A stretch of DNA of 64,000 nt from Sphingomonas kyeonggiensis (GCF_014196745.1 NZ_JACIEH010000003.1:1276024-1340023); one strand, 5' to 3'. Shown: positions 47,498 to 56,505, counted from the first letter of the stretch. The notes: generated from the sequence alone by a model not told the origin. Made by a program: numbers and translations.

Positions 47498-47713
47498 ATG
47501 CGCCAGATCACCTTCGCAGTCGCGTCGATCGCATTGCTCACCGCTTCAACAGCCGCCTTCGCGGCAGGCCCCTGCAAGGACGCGAAAGGCAAGTTCATCA
47601 AATGCCCGACAGCGGCCGCGGCGACGGCCACCGGTGGGATCCTCAAGGACAAGAACGGCAAGTGCCACGTCGCGTCGGGACCGAAGAAGGGACAGTTCAC
47701 CAAGTGTCCATGA
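47498..47713 (+). CDS. Small secreted Cys-containing protein
   Basis: 71 residues with a perfect signal peptide (FAVASIALLTASTAAFA|AGP) and AAGGAGAG upstream. The mature 48 residues hold two similar units: PCKDAKGKFIKCP and KCHVASGPKKGQFTKCP, each Cys-x(7-12)-Lys-Cys-Pro with a Gly-x-Phe before the second Cys. Two disulfides are likely. A hairpin terminator follows. I have seen similar short proteins as hypotheticals in sphingomonads but know no function. Confidence 0.75.
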   Translation: MRQITFAVASIALLTASTAAFAAGPCKDAKGKFIKCPTAAAATATGGILKDKNGKCHVASGPKKGQFTKCP

Positions 47714-47751
47714 CCCATAAGGTGCGAGCACGATATCTCTAGACCCTCCAG

Positions 47752-47790
47752 AATAACGACGGCCGCATGATCCCAGCGACCGTCGTTATT
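47752..47790 (+). terminator. Intrinsic terminator of the small secreted protein gene
   Basis: AATAACGACGG (47752-47762) and CCGTCGTTATT (47780-47790) form a perfect 11-bp stem with a 17-nt loop, and the stem runs into TTATTTTC. It ends 77 bp past the stop codon of the secreted protein. Confidence 0.65.
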
Positions 47791-48156
47791 TTCGCGCACC
47801 AGCAGAGACGCCCGGTTCACAGGTTATAGCCTTTTCCCCGATGGCGGATCGATCATCGACAGCGTGCGTTGATCGCTCAATCCCAGAGCGCAGGAGTGGC
47901 CAGACTGGGTAGCATGGGGCTCCCGATACCGCCCGTGGGACCGTATCGAAGCCTTTCCGGCCGCATCATTGCAAATCCTGAAGCAGGGGTGCCTACTTCC
48001 ACTCAAGCCCGGCGTTGCGGCGGATCATGCTAGTTCCCGAATATGGGTTAGTCCGCGCAACCAATGCTGCTACCGTGCCTGTCGATGGCTTGCAGTCACT
48101 CAGGAGGAGAGTAGACTTTGGAATGAAGTCACTCCCTATTTCTGTGGGCGGGATGC
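47791..48156. other. Intergenic region, nothing clear
   Basis: No frame with coding character or ribosome binding site and no strong repeat seen. It separates the terminator from the small membrane protein gene. Confidence 0.4.
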
Positions 48157-48498
48157 ATGCCTCCATCGATCAATCTGCGGACATTGCAGGCGTTCATGGC
48201 GTTGGCTTATGCGTTGCTCGCCGCCATCGCGGTGGCACGCGAGCAGAGTTTGGTCTCCTTGATCCTCGCGGTCGCGATGGCGGTCGGCGCGTATTCGACT
48301 GGTAGGGTCGTGATGGACGTCCATATCCCCGCAACGATGATCCTGCGAGCTTGCGGTATTGGCGCAGTCGTTCTGGTCGCCGGTCTGGCTGCGGATCTGT
48401 TTGGCAGTTCGCACGCGCTTGGTTGGGCGACGGTGGTGATGGGATATTGTGCGGGCAACAGGTTGCGGGCCGCCGGCGCGCTGGTCGCTCCCCGCTGA
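48157..48498 (+). CDS. Small membrane protein
   Basis: 113 residues with three or four hydrophobic helices (FMALAYALLAAIAVA, LVSLILAVAMAVGAYS, ILRACGIGAVVLVAGLAADL, LGWATVVMGYCAG). The frame is well maintained and an ATG at 48157 follows GGGCGGGATGC, a weak binding site. No family recognised. It may be a real small integral membrane protein or a fragment. Confidence 0.5.
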   Translation: MPPSINLRTLQAFMALAYALLAAIAVAREQSLVSLILAVAMAVGAYSTGRVVMDVHIPATMILRACGIGAVVLVAGLAADLFGSSHALGWATVVMGYCAGNRLRAAGALVAPR

Positions 48499-48585
48499 AA
48501 CTTCAACGGGTCGGCCCCACGCGATCGGATGACCGCTATCGGATCGCCGCTCGACCGCGAGAATGGCAATAATTGGGGCGGAAGG

Positions 48586-48842
48586 TCACCAATAGCGCCT
48601 CCAGATGCGGCGCATGCGGACCAGCGCCTCAAGATAGAAATAGTCGCCCCAGATGCAGCACTCATCCACGCCGAGCTTGTTGGGCATGTGATAGACACCG
48701 TGGAGCAGCAGACCGTTGGATCCTTCGATCGGCGCGAGGTTGTTGGCATCGAGCTGTCGTACCATCCCCCAGGCGGGGCCAGCCTTTATGAGAGCTCCGA
48801 GCCCCGGCTGCTCGGCGACCGTATCGATGAATGCGACTGTTC
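48586..48842 (-). pseudogene. C-terminal remnant of a GH88-like unsaturated glycuronyl hydrolase
   Basis: Minus strand, stop at 48588-48586. The open stretch reads TVAFIDTVAEQPGL, then AWGMVRQLDANNLAPIEGSN, GLLLHGVYHMPNKLGVDEC and IWGDYFYLEALVRM. The LLLHGVYH...WGDYFYLEAL pattern is that of the C-terminal part of family 88/105 (alpha/alpha)6-barrel hydrolases that remove unsaturated uronic acids. The frame is closed upstream within a few codons, so only ~85 residues remain of a ~400-residue enzyme. Confidence 0.65.
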
Positions 48843-49031
48843 AATTTCGATCTCTGGCGCGTTGGCGCCCCGCGGCGACGCCGTCGCACCCCTAGGCGTT
48901 CCCGATCGCCGTCGTTCAATCGTGACGACGCTTTGCAATCGTGATGGATGCCCCGGGAGCAAGGCACCCGAGCTTTCCAAAACAAATCCGTAGCCTGCAT
49001 CCGGTGCTTGGCCGACACAACGCGAAGCAAG

Positions 49032-49106
49032 TCAGCCGCGTTCGAATAGCCGCTTCAGGCTCGGATAGAGGATGAAGGTTGATCGCCCGATCTTCACGGT
49101 CTCCAT
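49032..49106 (-). pseudogene. Fragment of a helix-turn-helix excisionase-like protein
   Basis: The minus-strand end METVKIGRSTFILYPSLKRL followed by FERG and stop is the typical C-terminal wing of small MerR/Xis-type excisionases. The upstream frame does not give the helix-turn-helix. It lies just before the defence island, so it may mark an old mobile element. Confidence 0.4.
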
Positions 49107-49403
49107 CGTCCCGTCTCCGCCCGCACGACTCAATGGCGTGGACTCGGTCCCGAGAGTCGCTGGATTTCGACCAGCGCGCCAGGCGCTCGCTGGTGACACG
49201 GAGGACCTGCTTAGGGCCACCCGGTTTGACGGCGGCTTTTGGGCCGAAAGCCGACTGACGGCTTTGCGCTTGCCGGACTGCAGACCGGACGTTGTCGTAA
49301 ATGATCGCTCCAAGGGCTGAGTTGGGCCAGAGAGAACGTCATCGAATTGGGACCAGTGCCCCATTTATTCGCGCCAGATCGAGCAATTATTGAGGTGCCG
49401 AGA
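49107..49403. other. Intergenic region with repeat-like sequence
   Basis: It includes GGGCCGAAAGCC (49241-49252), which recurs at 60309-60320 in another spacer. No gene supported. Confidence 0.4.
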
Positions 49404-50030
49404 TTATTCCCCGGCCTCAAGTCCTGCCTCTCGGAAATGACGGCCTAGCACGCCGGCGAGCGATGAAAACACATAGCCATCATCAGCAGCGTAAAACGAT
49501 TCGCCGCCGGACTCGTAGTTCGGATTGAGCAGCGCCTGCTGCGCACGACGAGGAAATTCACGGCGATCACGCTCTATCGAGACGATCGTCTGCAGATGGG
49601 CGAAGAACTTGATCTTGTCGTCCGGCATAATTTTGATGAGGCCGATGCCGTTGTTTCTCGCGGTGGCGAGCGCACCGGACTGGAACCCTTTGCGGGTCAC
49701 CACATAGCCCTTCATGTTGAAGCCGTACCCGCCGGCGAGGCGGCCAACGAGCTCGTCGATCAGCTTGACCTCAACCGCACGACCATGATCCTTGCACTCG
49801 AAGACGATGACATGGGTCGGCTGCGCGCCTTCCTTCCCCATATTGTCCTTCACATAGACTTCGAGCACGTTCTCGAAATCTACCTCGGCCTCCCGCGTGC
49901 GGGAATAGTATTTGGCCTTCTCGCGAAAGCGCACGAGCTCCGGGCGATAGGGCAGGTCGCCGGAGGCGATGAGACCCTCGACCAAATTGGCGACCTGCTG
50001 CTCGAGATCCTTGCCGTCATTCCTGTCCAT
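49404..50030 (-). CDS. Mrr-like restriction endonuclease-fold protein
   Basis: 208 residues. The core has the PD-(D/E)xK pattern: a Glu/Asp in REAEVDFENVLEVYVKD, then HVIVFECKDHGRAVEVKLIDEL (E-x-K motif) and GYVVTRKGFQSGALATARNNGIGLIKI, a strand-helix order typical of Mrr and related nucleases. It probably cuts DNA. It follows the large NTPase gene and its frameshifted tail by 42 bp in the same direction, so they are likely one operon in a defence island. The C-terminal 60 residues are not assigned. Alternatives are another nuclease of the same fold, for example a type II/III restriction subunit; no methyltransferase is nearby. Confidence 0.75.
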   Translation of the reverse strand: MDRNDGKDLEQQVANLVEGLIASGDLPYRPELVRFREKAKYYSRTREAEVDFENVLEVYVKDNMGKEGAQPTHVIVFECKDHGRAVEVKLIDELVGRLAGGYGFNMKGYVVTRKGFQSGALATARNNGIGLIKIMPDDKIKFFAHLQTIVSIERDRREFPRRAQQALLNPNYESGGESFYAADDGYVFSSLAGVLGRHFREAGLEAGE

Positions 50031-50072
50031 GCACCCCTCCCTAAGCGATCGTCCCGCGCGTCCCGACCTCGC

Positions 50073-50452
50073 CTACCCGTCTCGCCGAACGAACGGCAGG
50101 ATCTCCGCAACAGCCGCGACACTGCCCAGCTCGCTCAATGTGTCGGCGTAGATGGCGCCGACATCCTCGCCCAACGCCCAGCGCTGCGCGACATGGCCGG
50201 CGGGCAGATGATCCGCCACCTCGCGGGCGCCATCAGGATCTTGATCGAGGCGAGCGCGAGCGAGCGCAACGAGGAACACACGGCGCAGCGGCGCCGCCGA
50301 CAGCGCGTTGGCGACCGACCGGACTTGGTCGCGTGACCCGCGCCAGCCGACAATAAGCGCGAGGCCGAAGGCGATACGAACGGGCTGGCTCAAAACGAGT
50401 TCGGACGTGATAGTTACAGTTGCGGCGTCGCTCAGAAGGTGCTCGGCGCCGA
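50073..50452 (-). pseudogene. Out-of-frame 3' part of the large NTPase gene
   Basis: In the frame reached after deleting one 14-bp copy at 50454-50489, coding continues with IGAEHLLSDAATVTIT and runs to GSVAAVAEILPFVRRDG with a stop at 50073. Its composition and helical character match the end of the NTPase (VANALSAAPLRRVFLVALAR). It ends 42 bp before the nuclease gene. In the present sequence it is cut off from its start by the frameshift. Confidence 0.75.
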
Positions 50453-53400
50453 TCAGCGACCAGATAGCAGCGACCAGATAGCAGCGACCCGCAGCGCGGC
50501 CGGGCCACGCGCGGTGGCCGTGGCGAGCAGCAAAGACTGGAGGCTTGGTCGCGTTGCCAGCAAATCGGTGATCGAACGGCGGAGGGAGGGATCGTCGGTC
50601 GTGCGTGCAATGTCGAGGAGAGTCGATGCCGCCCCTAGGTCGAAATCCGCGTGCTGCGCCAAAATCGCGATTGCTCGGCGCGCGATCGGCAGGCTGTTGG
50701 CATTGTCGTGAGAGTCCTGGTTGGACAATCTGTCGGCGGCCAGTTTGAGCAACGGTGGTATGGAATCGGCTGTCGGGCGCTGCTCGAGCAAGGCGAGAAA
50801 GGCGGCGCGCAGGGGGCGCCCTCGAGCGTCGAGGCGCGCGAGAATTTCGCGCGGCAAAGGCGTTGGCGGCCGCGGCGCGAGCGCCGTGACGGCAATCGCC
50901 GCCACGTGCCCGAAGCGATGCGCGGTTGCGCGCTCCATCACATCCGTCCAGCCCTGCTGGACCGCGCAATTGATCGCGTCGACGGCGAAATTCTGCTCGT
51001 CGGAATGCTCAAGCAGCCACTCGATGTCCGTCTGAACGGCGACACCACCGCGCATGCCAAGTTGCGTGCGGAAGTGCCTGAACGCCTCGCTATCTGCGGG
51101 CAGCGCGGCGATAGCCGTGGCGACCGCCGTGTCGATCGTCACCGGCTCGTCGACATCGACCGCTGACCTCAGTCGTGCAAGGTCTAGGACAAGCGCCGGC
51201 AAGCCTAATCCGGTAAGGTCGGTTCGCGCTCCGGCGGCAACGGCGATTGACAATTCGATGCCTAAATCGGCGAGGCGACCATACCTGTTCGATCTTTCGA
51301 GGTCCGAACTGATGAGCGCGATGCGATCGGGGGCGTGCGTGAGCAGACACTCCACTGCTCGGACACGCGATCGCATGTCGGCTGCTCCGGCCGTGACGCG
51401 CGCTGCAAGTGCGGGCGCCAGCGCCCCCTGCCAATGCTGCCGGGCGACAAACCAATAGTCGCCTTCGGTTTGGGTCCCCACAACGATCGGCTGCAGTGCG
51501 AGCATCTCCTCGGCCTCTGGCAGACCTTGCGGCCGGCTCAGGATGCGCAACCATTGCGGCAGCAAGTCGCCGCGTCGTGGATGATCGCGGAGCGCGCGCC
51601 ATCCGCGCATTGCGCGCAGTTCGTGAGTGTACGCCTCGATAAATTCCCTAGCGGAGAAGCCGTCATCATTATCGCCGAGCGATTCGACATAGCCTGGGCT
51701 GAACTCGTCATTCTCCATCGCCAGCCAGTTCTTGTCCCATTCGGCGGCTTCGGCTGGCGTCGGGGTGCTGATCTCGATCGCGCGATCAAGCACGCGCGAA
51801 CAAGCGTCGATATTGCGGAGAGCACCTGCAAATACGGTCTCTTCAGAGCGCAGCACCCCATAAGCAACCGTCTCGTAGGCGCCATCGACAAACGCCGGAG
51901 TAAGATCGCCGGCCAGCCGCTCGGCCTTCTCGATGAAATCGCGCGGATAGTGATCGCGCCCGAACGCCAGCCGCTCGCGGATAAAGCGTTCGAGAAGTGA
52001 TTTTACCCTTGGCGATGCCGCCATCCGCGCGGCCCAGCCACGGTCCTGCCGCGGCGGTCCCCATTCCATCAGGAACATGGCGTCGCGCCGGCGCGGGCGG
52101 TGCAGCAACCAGCGGGCGATCTCCGCTTCGACGAGCGCAGGAGAACCGATCGCTGCGGCGAGCTGCAATTGGCGATCGAGATCCGCACCAACGACCGCCA
52201 GAACCGACGCAAGCCACGCATCTATCGCGTCCTGGGCGACCTGGCTTGGCTGGAACGTTAGTTCGCTGACCGGCTTTATGGCTGCCAAAAGCGTCGCAGC
52301 GCGTTCGACGTGGAGCGTTCCATCGGCGAGCGGCGTGATTGCAAGCAAGTCAAGCAGCCTGCCAAGCGTGATGCGCGCCGCCACCGGATGCGCGCGAATG
52401 GTGTTGAGCAAGCCCTTCTCGTCACGGCCGTGATAGATGCTGAGCAGATTATCCTTCTGGCGAAAATTGCGGGCGGCGACGAGGAAGCTGGCGAGCGGCG
52501 CAATGCCGCGTTCCATGCTTCGATCGGCGCGAGCAAGACCGTCCTCGATGATGCCGAGATCCTCGAACGAAATCGATTGCCGGTCGATCAGCAGGCCCCA
52601 CAGGACCGCCGCCGCCTTGACGTCGCTACGCGCCTCGATCTGCTGGGCGATCGTTGCCTCGATGGACGTTTCGTGCGCCCTGGAGATCGCCGCGCGGATC
52701 GCGACATCTGGTGCGTCGCGCGCTTCGTCGGGTTCGACCAGGCGCATGGCGTCGAAAAACTTCTGAATTTCGAGCGGGGTCTGCAGCTCGTCGAGCACGC
52801 GTTGCTCCGACAGCGATGCGAGGAGGCGCACGTCGAAAGCGCGCAACCGATCGACCCGTCGACGATAGAGCTGGCGGCGTTCGGGCGCGCCGTAATGCTC
52901 GGATTCGAGCGCGAAGGCCCACGGCTCCAGTCTAGCGAGCGCCTTAGCGTCGCGACCGACGTCGAGCCGCGAGGTCGCGACGACGATGCGATCGGCACGC
53001 GCGCCCGCCATAAAGCCGTGCAATTGATCGATCCAGTCGCGACCCGCAGCGTCGAAACTGTACCGGCCCCACGGGTCTTCGATATCGAACAGCACAGGCC
53101 CGGGCTCGCGATAGTGGCGAATGTCTTCAGGGGTCCGGGCACGCTTGCGCCTCAGGCCCGGGATGTCGGCAGACAATTCATCGAACAGCATATCGGTCGA
53201 TAAGGTCTTGCCGGTCCCCGACTGGCCGACGATCATCGCGGCGTGCCGGTCCGCGATCAACCGCTTCAACTCAGACCAGTTGGTCGGATGCACGAAGTCG
53301 TCGAGGTCCGGTGAACTGGCGAAATAGCCTTCGTGCTGCGCAACGATCGCGACGAGATCGGCCCGCGTCCAGATATTCGTGCCTGTTCGCCGTACGCGGC

Positions 53401-54013
53401 TATGCGCACCGGCCCGCAGCGCGTCACGGCACGACTCCCACAGCGCAAACGGCACGCGAAACGCTTCGGTGAGCAACTCCTTGATCCGCGTCTCGATGCG
53501 GTCGGGCTCGTAGTTTGAGAGAACCGCAACACGCCCCGCCGCGTCGGGCGGTAGGATCGCGGCAATGTCGCTGGGCAATGCCGCCTGCGGCCAGACCGCA
53601 GGCTGATGGATGCGCAACGCTTTGGCGCCGCCACTGAGTGCCGCGCTGGTGACGAGCAAATAACGGATATCGGACTCGGCGAGGCGCGCGGCTGGCGGCA
53701 CGCGGCGCGTGCCATGTTGCAGCAGCCGAACCATGTCACTCACGCGCCAGGGATCGCCCGACCTGAGTTTGGCTTGAACGACCAGGCGGTAAGCGCCGGT
53801 CCCGGGAGCCATGCGCGACTGGCTGACGATGGGTCCCGCCTCGTCCTCGTCGAGATCGGCTTCGAGATCCTCCTGCGACGCGGGTTCGAGCTCGATGCTG
53901 TCGGCAAGGCGCCGCGCCAAGATGAGGTCAAGCGCGAACCAGATGGACACGTCGATCTGGTAATCGAGGCCCGCCTGGGCATCCGCACCGCCGCCGACAT
54001 TCTCCCCACTCAT
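50453..54013 (-). CDS. Large STAND-like P-loop NTPase with N-terminal Cap4/DUF4297-like nuclease domain (defence)
   Basis: 1186 residues from ATG 54013 (an in-frame start at 54136 would overlap the promoter region). Residues ~14-90 resemble the Cap4/DUF4297 dsDNA nuclease: GLDYQIDVSIWFALDLIL, IELEP with an acidic stretch, and YRLVVQAK (E-x-K-like QAK at 80-82). Residues ~235-420 are a P-loop domain: Walker A GQSGTGKT (263-270), Walker B VLFDIEDPWG (~307-316) and a sensor-like IVVATSRLD. The remaining ~750 residues are helical repeats (HEAT/TPR-like) that would sense a phage product. The architecture is close to Avs and other STAND defence proteins, but I cannot place it in a named type. The C-terminus is truncated by the 14-bp duplication. 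Divergent from the protease gene with 141 bp between. Confidence 0.8.
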   Translation of the reverse strand: MSGENVGGGADAQAGLDYQIDVSIWFALDLILARRLADSIELEPASQEDLEADLDEDEAGPIVSQSRMAPGTGAYRLVVQAKLRSGDPWRVSDMVRLLQHGTRRVPPAARLAESDIRYLLVTSAALSGGAKALRIHQPAVWPQAALPSDIAAILPPDAAGRVAVLSNYEPDRIETRIKELLTEAFRVPFALWESCRDALRAGAHSRVRRTGTNIWTRADLVAIVAQHEGYFASSPDLDDFVHPTNWSELKRLIADRHAAMIVGQSGTGKTLSTDMLFDELSADIPGLRRKRARTPEDIRHYREPGPVLFDIEDPWGRYSFDAAGRDWIDQLHGFMAGARADRIVVATSRLDVGRDAKALARLEPWAFALESEHYGAPERRQLYRRRVDRLRAFDVRLLASLSEQRVLDELQTPLEIQKFFDAMRLVEPDEARDAPDVAIRAAISRAHETSIEATIAQQIEARSDVKAAAVLWGLLIDRQSISFEDLGIIEDGLARADRSMERGIAPLASFLVAARNFRQKDNLLSIYHGRDEKGLLNTIRAHPVAARITLGRLLDLLAITPLADGTLHVERAATLLAAIKPVSELTFQPSQVAQDAIDAWLASVLAVVGADLDRQLQLAAAIGSPALVEAEIARWLLHRPRRRDAMFLMEWGPPRQDRGWAARMAASPRVKSLLERFIRERLAFGRDHYPRDFIEKAERLAGDLTPAFVDGAYETVAYGVLRSEETVFAGALRNIDACSRVLDRAIEISTPTPAEAAEWDKNWLAMENDEFSPGYVESLGDNDDGFSAREFIEAYTHELRAMRGWRALRDHPRRGDLLPQWLRILSRPQGLPEAEEMLALQPIVVGTQTEGDYWFVARQHWQGALAPALAARVTAGAADMRSRVRAVECLLTHAPDRIALISSDLERSNRYGRLADLGIELSIAVAAGARTDLTGLGLPALVLDLARLRSAVDVDEPVTIDTAVATAIAALPADSEAFRHFRTQLGMRGGVAVQTDIEWLLEHSDEQNFAVDAINCAVQQGWTDVMERATAHRFGHVAAIAVTALAPRPPTPLPREILARLDARGRPLRAAFLALLEQRPTADSIPPLLKLAADRLSNQDSHDNANSLPIARRAIAILAQHADFDLGAASTLLDIARTTDDPSLRRSITDLLATRPSLQSLLLATATARGPAALRVAAIWSLLSGR
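50454..50489. repeat. 2.6-copy 14-bp tandem duplication that shifts the frame
   Basis: Period-14 run of GCGACCAGATAGCA: complete copies at 50456-50469 and 50470-50483, with partial copies on both sides. 14 bp is not a multiple of 3. With the duplication, the NTPase frame ends in WSLLSGR; without it, it continues for about 126 more residues. Confidence 0.95.
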
Positions 54014-54154
54014 CGCGCCGATGTGGCACGGGTCGACCGGCCGCGTCGAGCAATTACCGATCCATTCGCGCGCCTTTGCACCTGACGCCGCCGGGCAGCC
54101 TAGCCCACAGCCATGCCGGGTCCTCGATCGTACCAATCATGGTAAGGGTACGCC

Positions 54155-55252
54155 ATGGACGCCGAAACCCCTCTCCTGTTCACCGAAGACGATTGGAACG
54201 AGGCGGTGCCGTTGGTGGTCGCCAACATGACGGCTCATCTTGCCGCACGGCGCGCACCGGTGTTTTTCGATCGTGGTGATCATGGCGAGGGCTGGGGCAG
54301 CGGCGGCTTTATTGCCTTGGGCGACCGCACGTTCGTGCTGACCAACGAGCATGTCGCAGCCGCGCGCTCGCCGACCCAGCCGCTGGCATCGCAACTCAGC
54401 GGACAGGATATTCTCTGGCGGTTCACGGGTGATCACGCGCACTATCCGGCCCCGCTCGATCTGGCAGTGCTGCCGGTGCCCAAAACCGTATGGCACTCGA
54501 CCCACGACTCGGCGCCCATCGAGGTCGACGATATCGTGATCGGCCACCACCCGGTGCCGGGCGAGCTCCTTGCCCTGAGTGGTTTCGCTGGCGAGCGCGT
54601 CGGATTCCATTTCGAGAGCCTGATTTCGGAGGCCACCTGCTCGGTCGCGCGCGAAGTGCCACTTCCGCCCGATGCGCGGTTCGACCCGCGCTACCATTTC
54701 GGCGTCGATTATCGCCCCGATCTCGCGACCCAGGTGATCGGCGCGAAGGGCTTGCCGGTGCCGCCCGGCCTGAGCGGCTCGATCGTCTGGGACTGCCGGT
54801 TCGTCGCGGCCAAGATGGCGGGCGAACCATGGACGCCAGCGCTGGCGCAAGTCACCGGCGTGGTGTGGGGCTGGCCTTCCGATCTGGGGTGTCTGGTCGC
54901 GACGCGTGCCGAATATGTGGATCGTTTCTGCTCAGCGTGGAGCGATCGCTCGGCATTCTCGCCTGAGGCGCCGACGCAGAGTCGCGGTCGCGGCGATCAG
55001 GGTCGTTTCCTGCGGAGCTCAGCCCTTCGCTCTTGCTCGTCGTACCAGCCATCGATGAAGCCGTTGGCAACAAACCGGTCGACGAGTGTCGCTGGTGGCG
55101 TGAGGAGGCGGAGGCCGGCCGCGATCTCACCGAACAATTCCTCTGCGCCGGCGCGCACAGTGCGCGTCAGCCGGAACGCCTTGCGGCTGCGGCGGTACAG
55201 CGCATCGATCAGGGGATTGTCGAAATTGTTGACGTCGTTAATCCATAGATGA
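54155..55252 (+). CDS. Trypsin-like serine protease (defence-island)
   Basis: 365 residues as an open frame. Chymotrypsin-fold triad: His 66 (VLTNEHVAAA), Asp 102 (APLDLAVLPV) and Ser 207 (PPGLSGSIVW). There is no signal peptide, so it is cytoplasmic, as for conflict-system trypsins. The domain seems to end near residue 265; the next ~90 residues, rich in Arg, Ser and Pro, are antisense to the 3' end of the TIR gene and look non-native. The adjacent frame stops at 54966, so a small frameshift may have removed the original stop. TAAGGG lies before the ATG. In such systems the protease may cut and activate an effector; possible partners here are the TIR or the NTPase. Confidence 0.75.
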   Translation: MDAETPLLFTEDDWNEAVPLVVANMTAHLAARRAPVFFDRGDHGEGWGSGGFIALGDRTFVLTNEHVAAARSPTQPLASQLSGQDILWRFTGDHAHYPAPLDLAVLPVPKTVWHSTHDSAPIEVDDIVIGHHPVPGELLALSGFAGERVGFHFESLISEATCSVAREVPLPPDARFDPRYHFGVDYRPDLATQVIGAKGLPVPPGLSGSIVWDCRFVAAKMAGEPWTPALAQVTGVVWGWPSDLGCLVATRAEYVDRFCSAWSDRSAFSPEAPTQSRGRGDQGRFLRSSALRSCSSYQPSMKPLATNRSTSVAGGVRRRRPAAISPNNSSAPARTVRVSRNALRLRRYSASIRGLSKLLTSLIHR

Positions 55253-56352
55253 CGCGCGGTGAAGCCCTCGATCAGGGGCGCGGCGATGCGCCTCGGCAGC
55301 CAGGACGATTCGTCGGCGAGCAGCCACGTCGCGCAGTCGAGAGCGGAGTGCGATCGGCGCGAATAGTGATGATCGTGGCTGTTCACGAACGAATAAGCGA
55401 GATGGCGATGGGTCAGACCGCCGAAGGTCGGATGCCGCCAGACGATCAATTCGCCACAAGTGGGCTTCTCGCCATCGACCGTCTCCCAACCGCCATAGCC
55501 GACACTTTCATAGGCGTCGGTGCGCGCGGGATCGAGCAATGCGTCGAACACATCGGCAAATCCTGAGTCGAACTCGGGCAAGGTCAGTTGCGGGGCGTAC
55601 ATGGCAAGCGTGCCGGGGTTGGCGCGCGCCGTTTCCATCAGACCGGGATGCGCGCGAAGGAAGGCATGCAGAATGTCCGGATGGGTAAATTGGCAAAGGT
55701 CGCGGTCTTCGGCCTCATAACACCAGTCGAACTGGAGCGCGGTCGACGCGAGGTTCGCCCCGCGGTCATATTCATCGTTCTCGTAAGGCGACGGCAATGG
55801 GAAGATCCATCGTTGCGTGCAGTCGGGGTCGGCGAAGATAGATTGTTTCAACTCGGTGAGGTCGATCCACCAGTCATCCGCGATCGAGGGTGTATCGACA
55901 CCAAGGTCGGCGAGGCGATTGCGGGCGATGACCAACGGACTTGCCGTGGGGCGGATCGTGCGCAGCAAGCGTTCGACGACATCGGCCATACCGGCATCCG
56001 AAGATGCCGCGACGATATCGGCCAAGGGCGGTGAATGGGCGATGATGCTGTCGCGATCGATCTCGTGCCAGACCGGAAGGATGATATCACCGGCACCGGC
56101 CATTTGCCGCGCAACCAGCCCGCTCAGCTCGCGCTGCGTCCAGCGTTTCCGGAAAAATGCCGGCGAGACGATGACGACGCCGTAATCGGCTTTCGCCAGA
56201 CCCTTGTCGATGCTCGCCATCAGGCCTTGGCCGACGGTAAGCGAGAATTCGTCGTACCAGACATCGACATGTCGTTCGCGGAGCGCATGCGCGAGCGGTC
56301 GCGCGATCGCCTCCTTGTCCTCGCTGGCATGGCAGATGAATACGCTCGGCAT
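54997..56352 (-). CDS. TIR-domain protein
   Basis: 451 residues. The N-terminal TIR domain (residues ~2-140) shows VFICHASEDKEAIARPLAHAL, VWYDEFSLTVGQ, ASIDKGLAKADYGVVIVSP and the WTQRE segment, whose Glu (~75) is the position of the NADase catalytic Glu. The C-terminal ~300 residues are an unassigned alpha/beta region with many Trp, Tyr and His residues. Bacterial TIR proteins in defence often hydrolyse NAD+ or make cyclic ADP-ribose variants. The ATG at 56352 is 7 nt after GGAG; an in-frame ATG 24 bp upstream lacks this. Divergent from the HEPN-like gene, 153 bp apart; convergent and overlapping with the protease frame. Confidence 0.88.
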   Translation of the reverse strand: MPSVFICHASEDKEAIARPLAHALRERHVDVWYDEFSLTVGQGLMASIDKGLAKADYGVVIVSPAFFRKRWTQRELSGLVARQMAGAGDIILPVWHEIDRDSIIAHSPPLADIVAASSDAGMADVVERLLRTIRPTASPLVIARNRLADLGVDTPSIADDWWIDLTELKQSIFADPDCTQRWIFPLPSPYENDEYDRGANLASTALQFDWCYEAEDRDLCQFTHPDILHAFLRAHPGLMETARANPGTLAMYAPQLTLPEFDSGFADVFDALLDPARTDAYESVGYGGWETVDGEKPTCGELIVWRHPTFGGLTHRHLAYSFVNSHDHHYSRRSHSALDCATWLLADESSWLPRRIAAPLIEGFTARHLWINDVNNFDNPLIDALYRRSRKAFRLTRTVRAGAEELFGEIAAGLRLLTPPATLVDRFVANGFIDGWYDEQERRAELRRKRP

Positions 56353-56505
56353 GGTCGCTCCGGCACCGGGCTGCACGCCAGCCCCGTCGACCGGATATAG
56401 GACGACCGGAGCGCCGGGTCATCCATGGCCGTCCCAGCCCGGCATCACAGGGGAGCAGCGCGCCACGGCGTGGATCGCTGCCCTTGAGGCTGCTAGTCCA
56501 TCGTT

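Noticed and set aside
49404..50030. Type II restriction-modification system
   Set aside because: The nuclease-like gene has no methyltransferase or specificity gene nearby; its neighbours point to a different kind of defence system.
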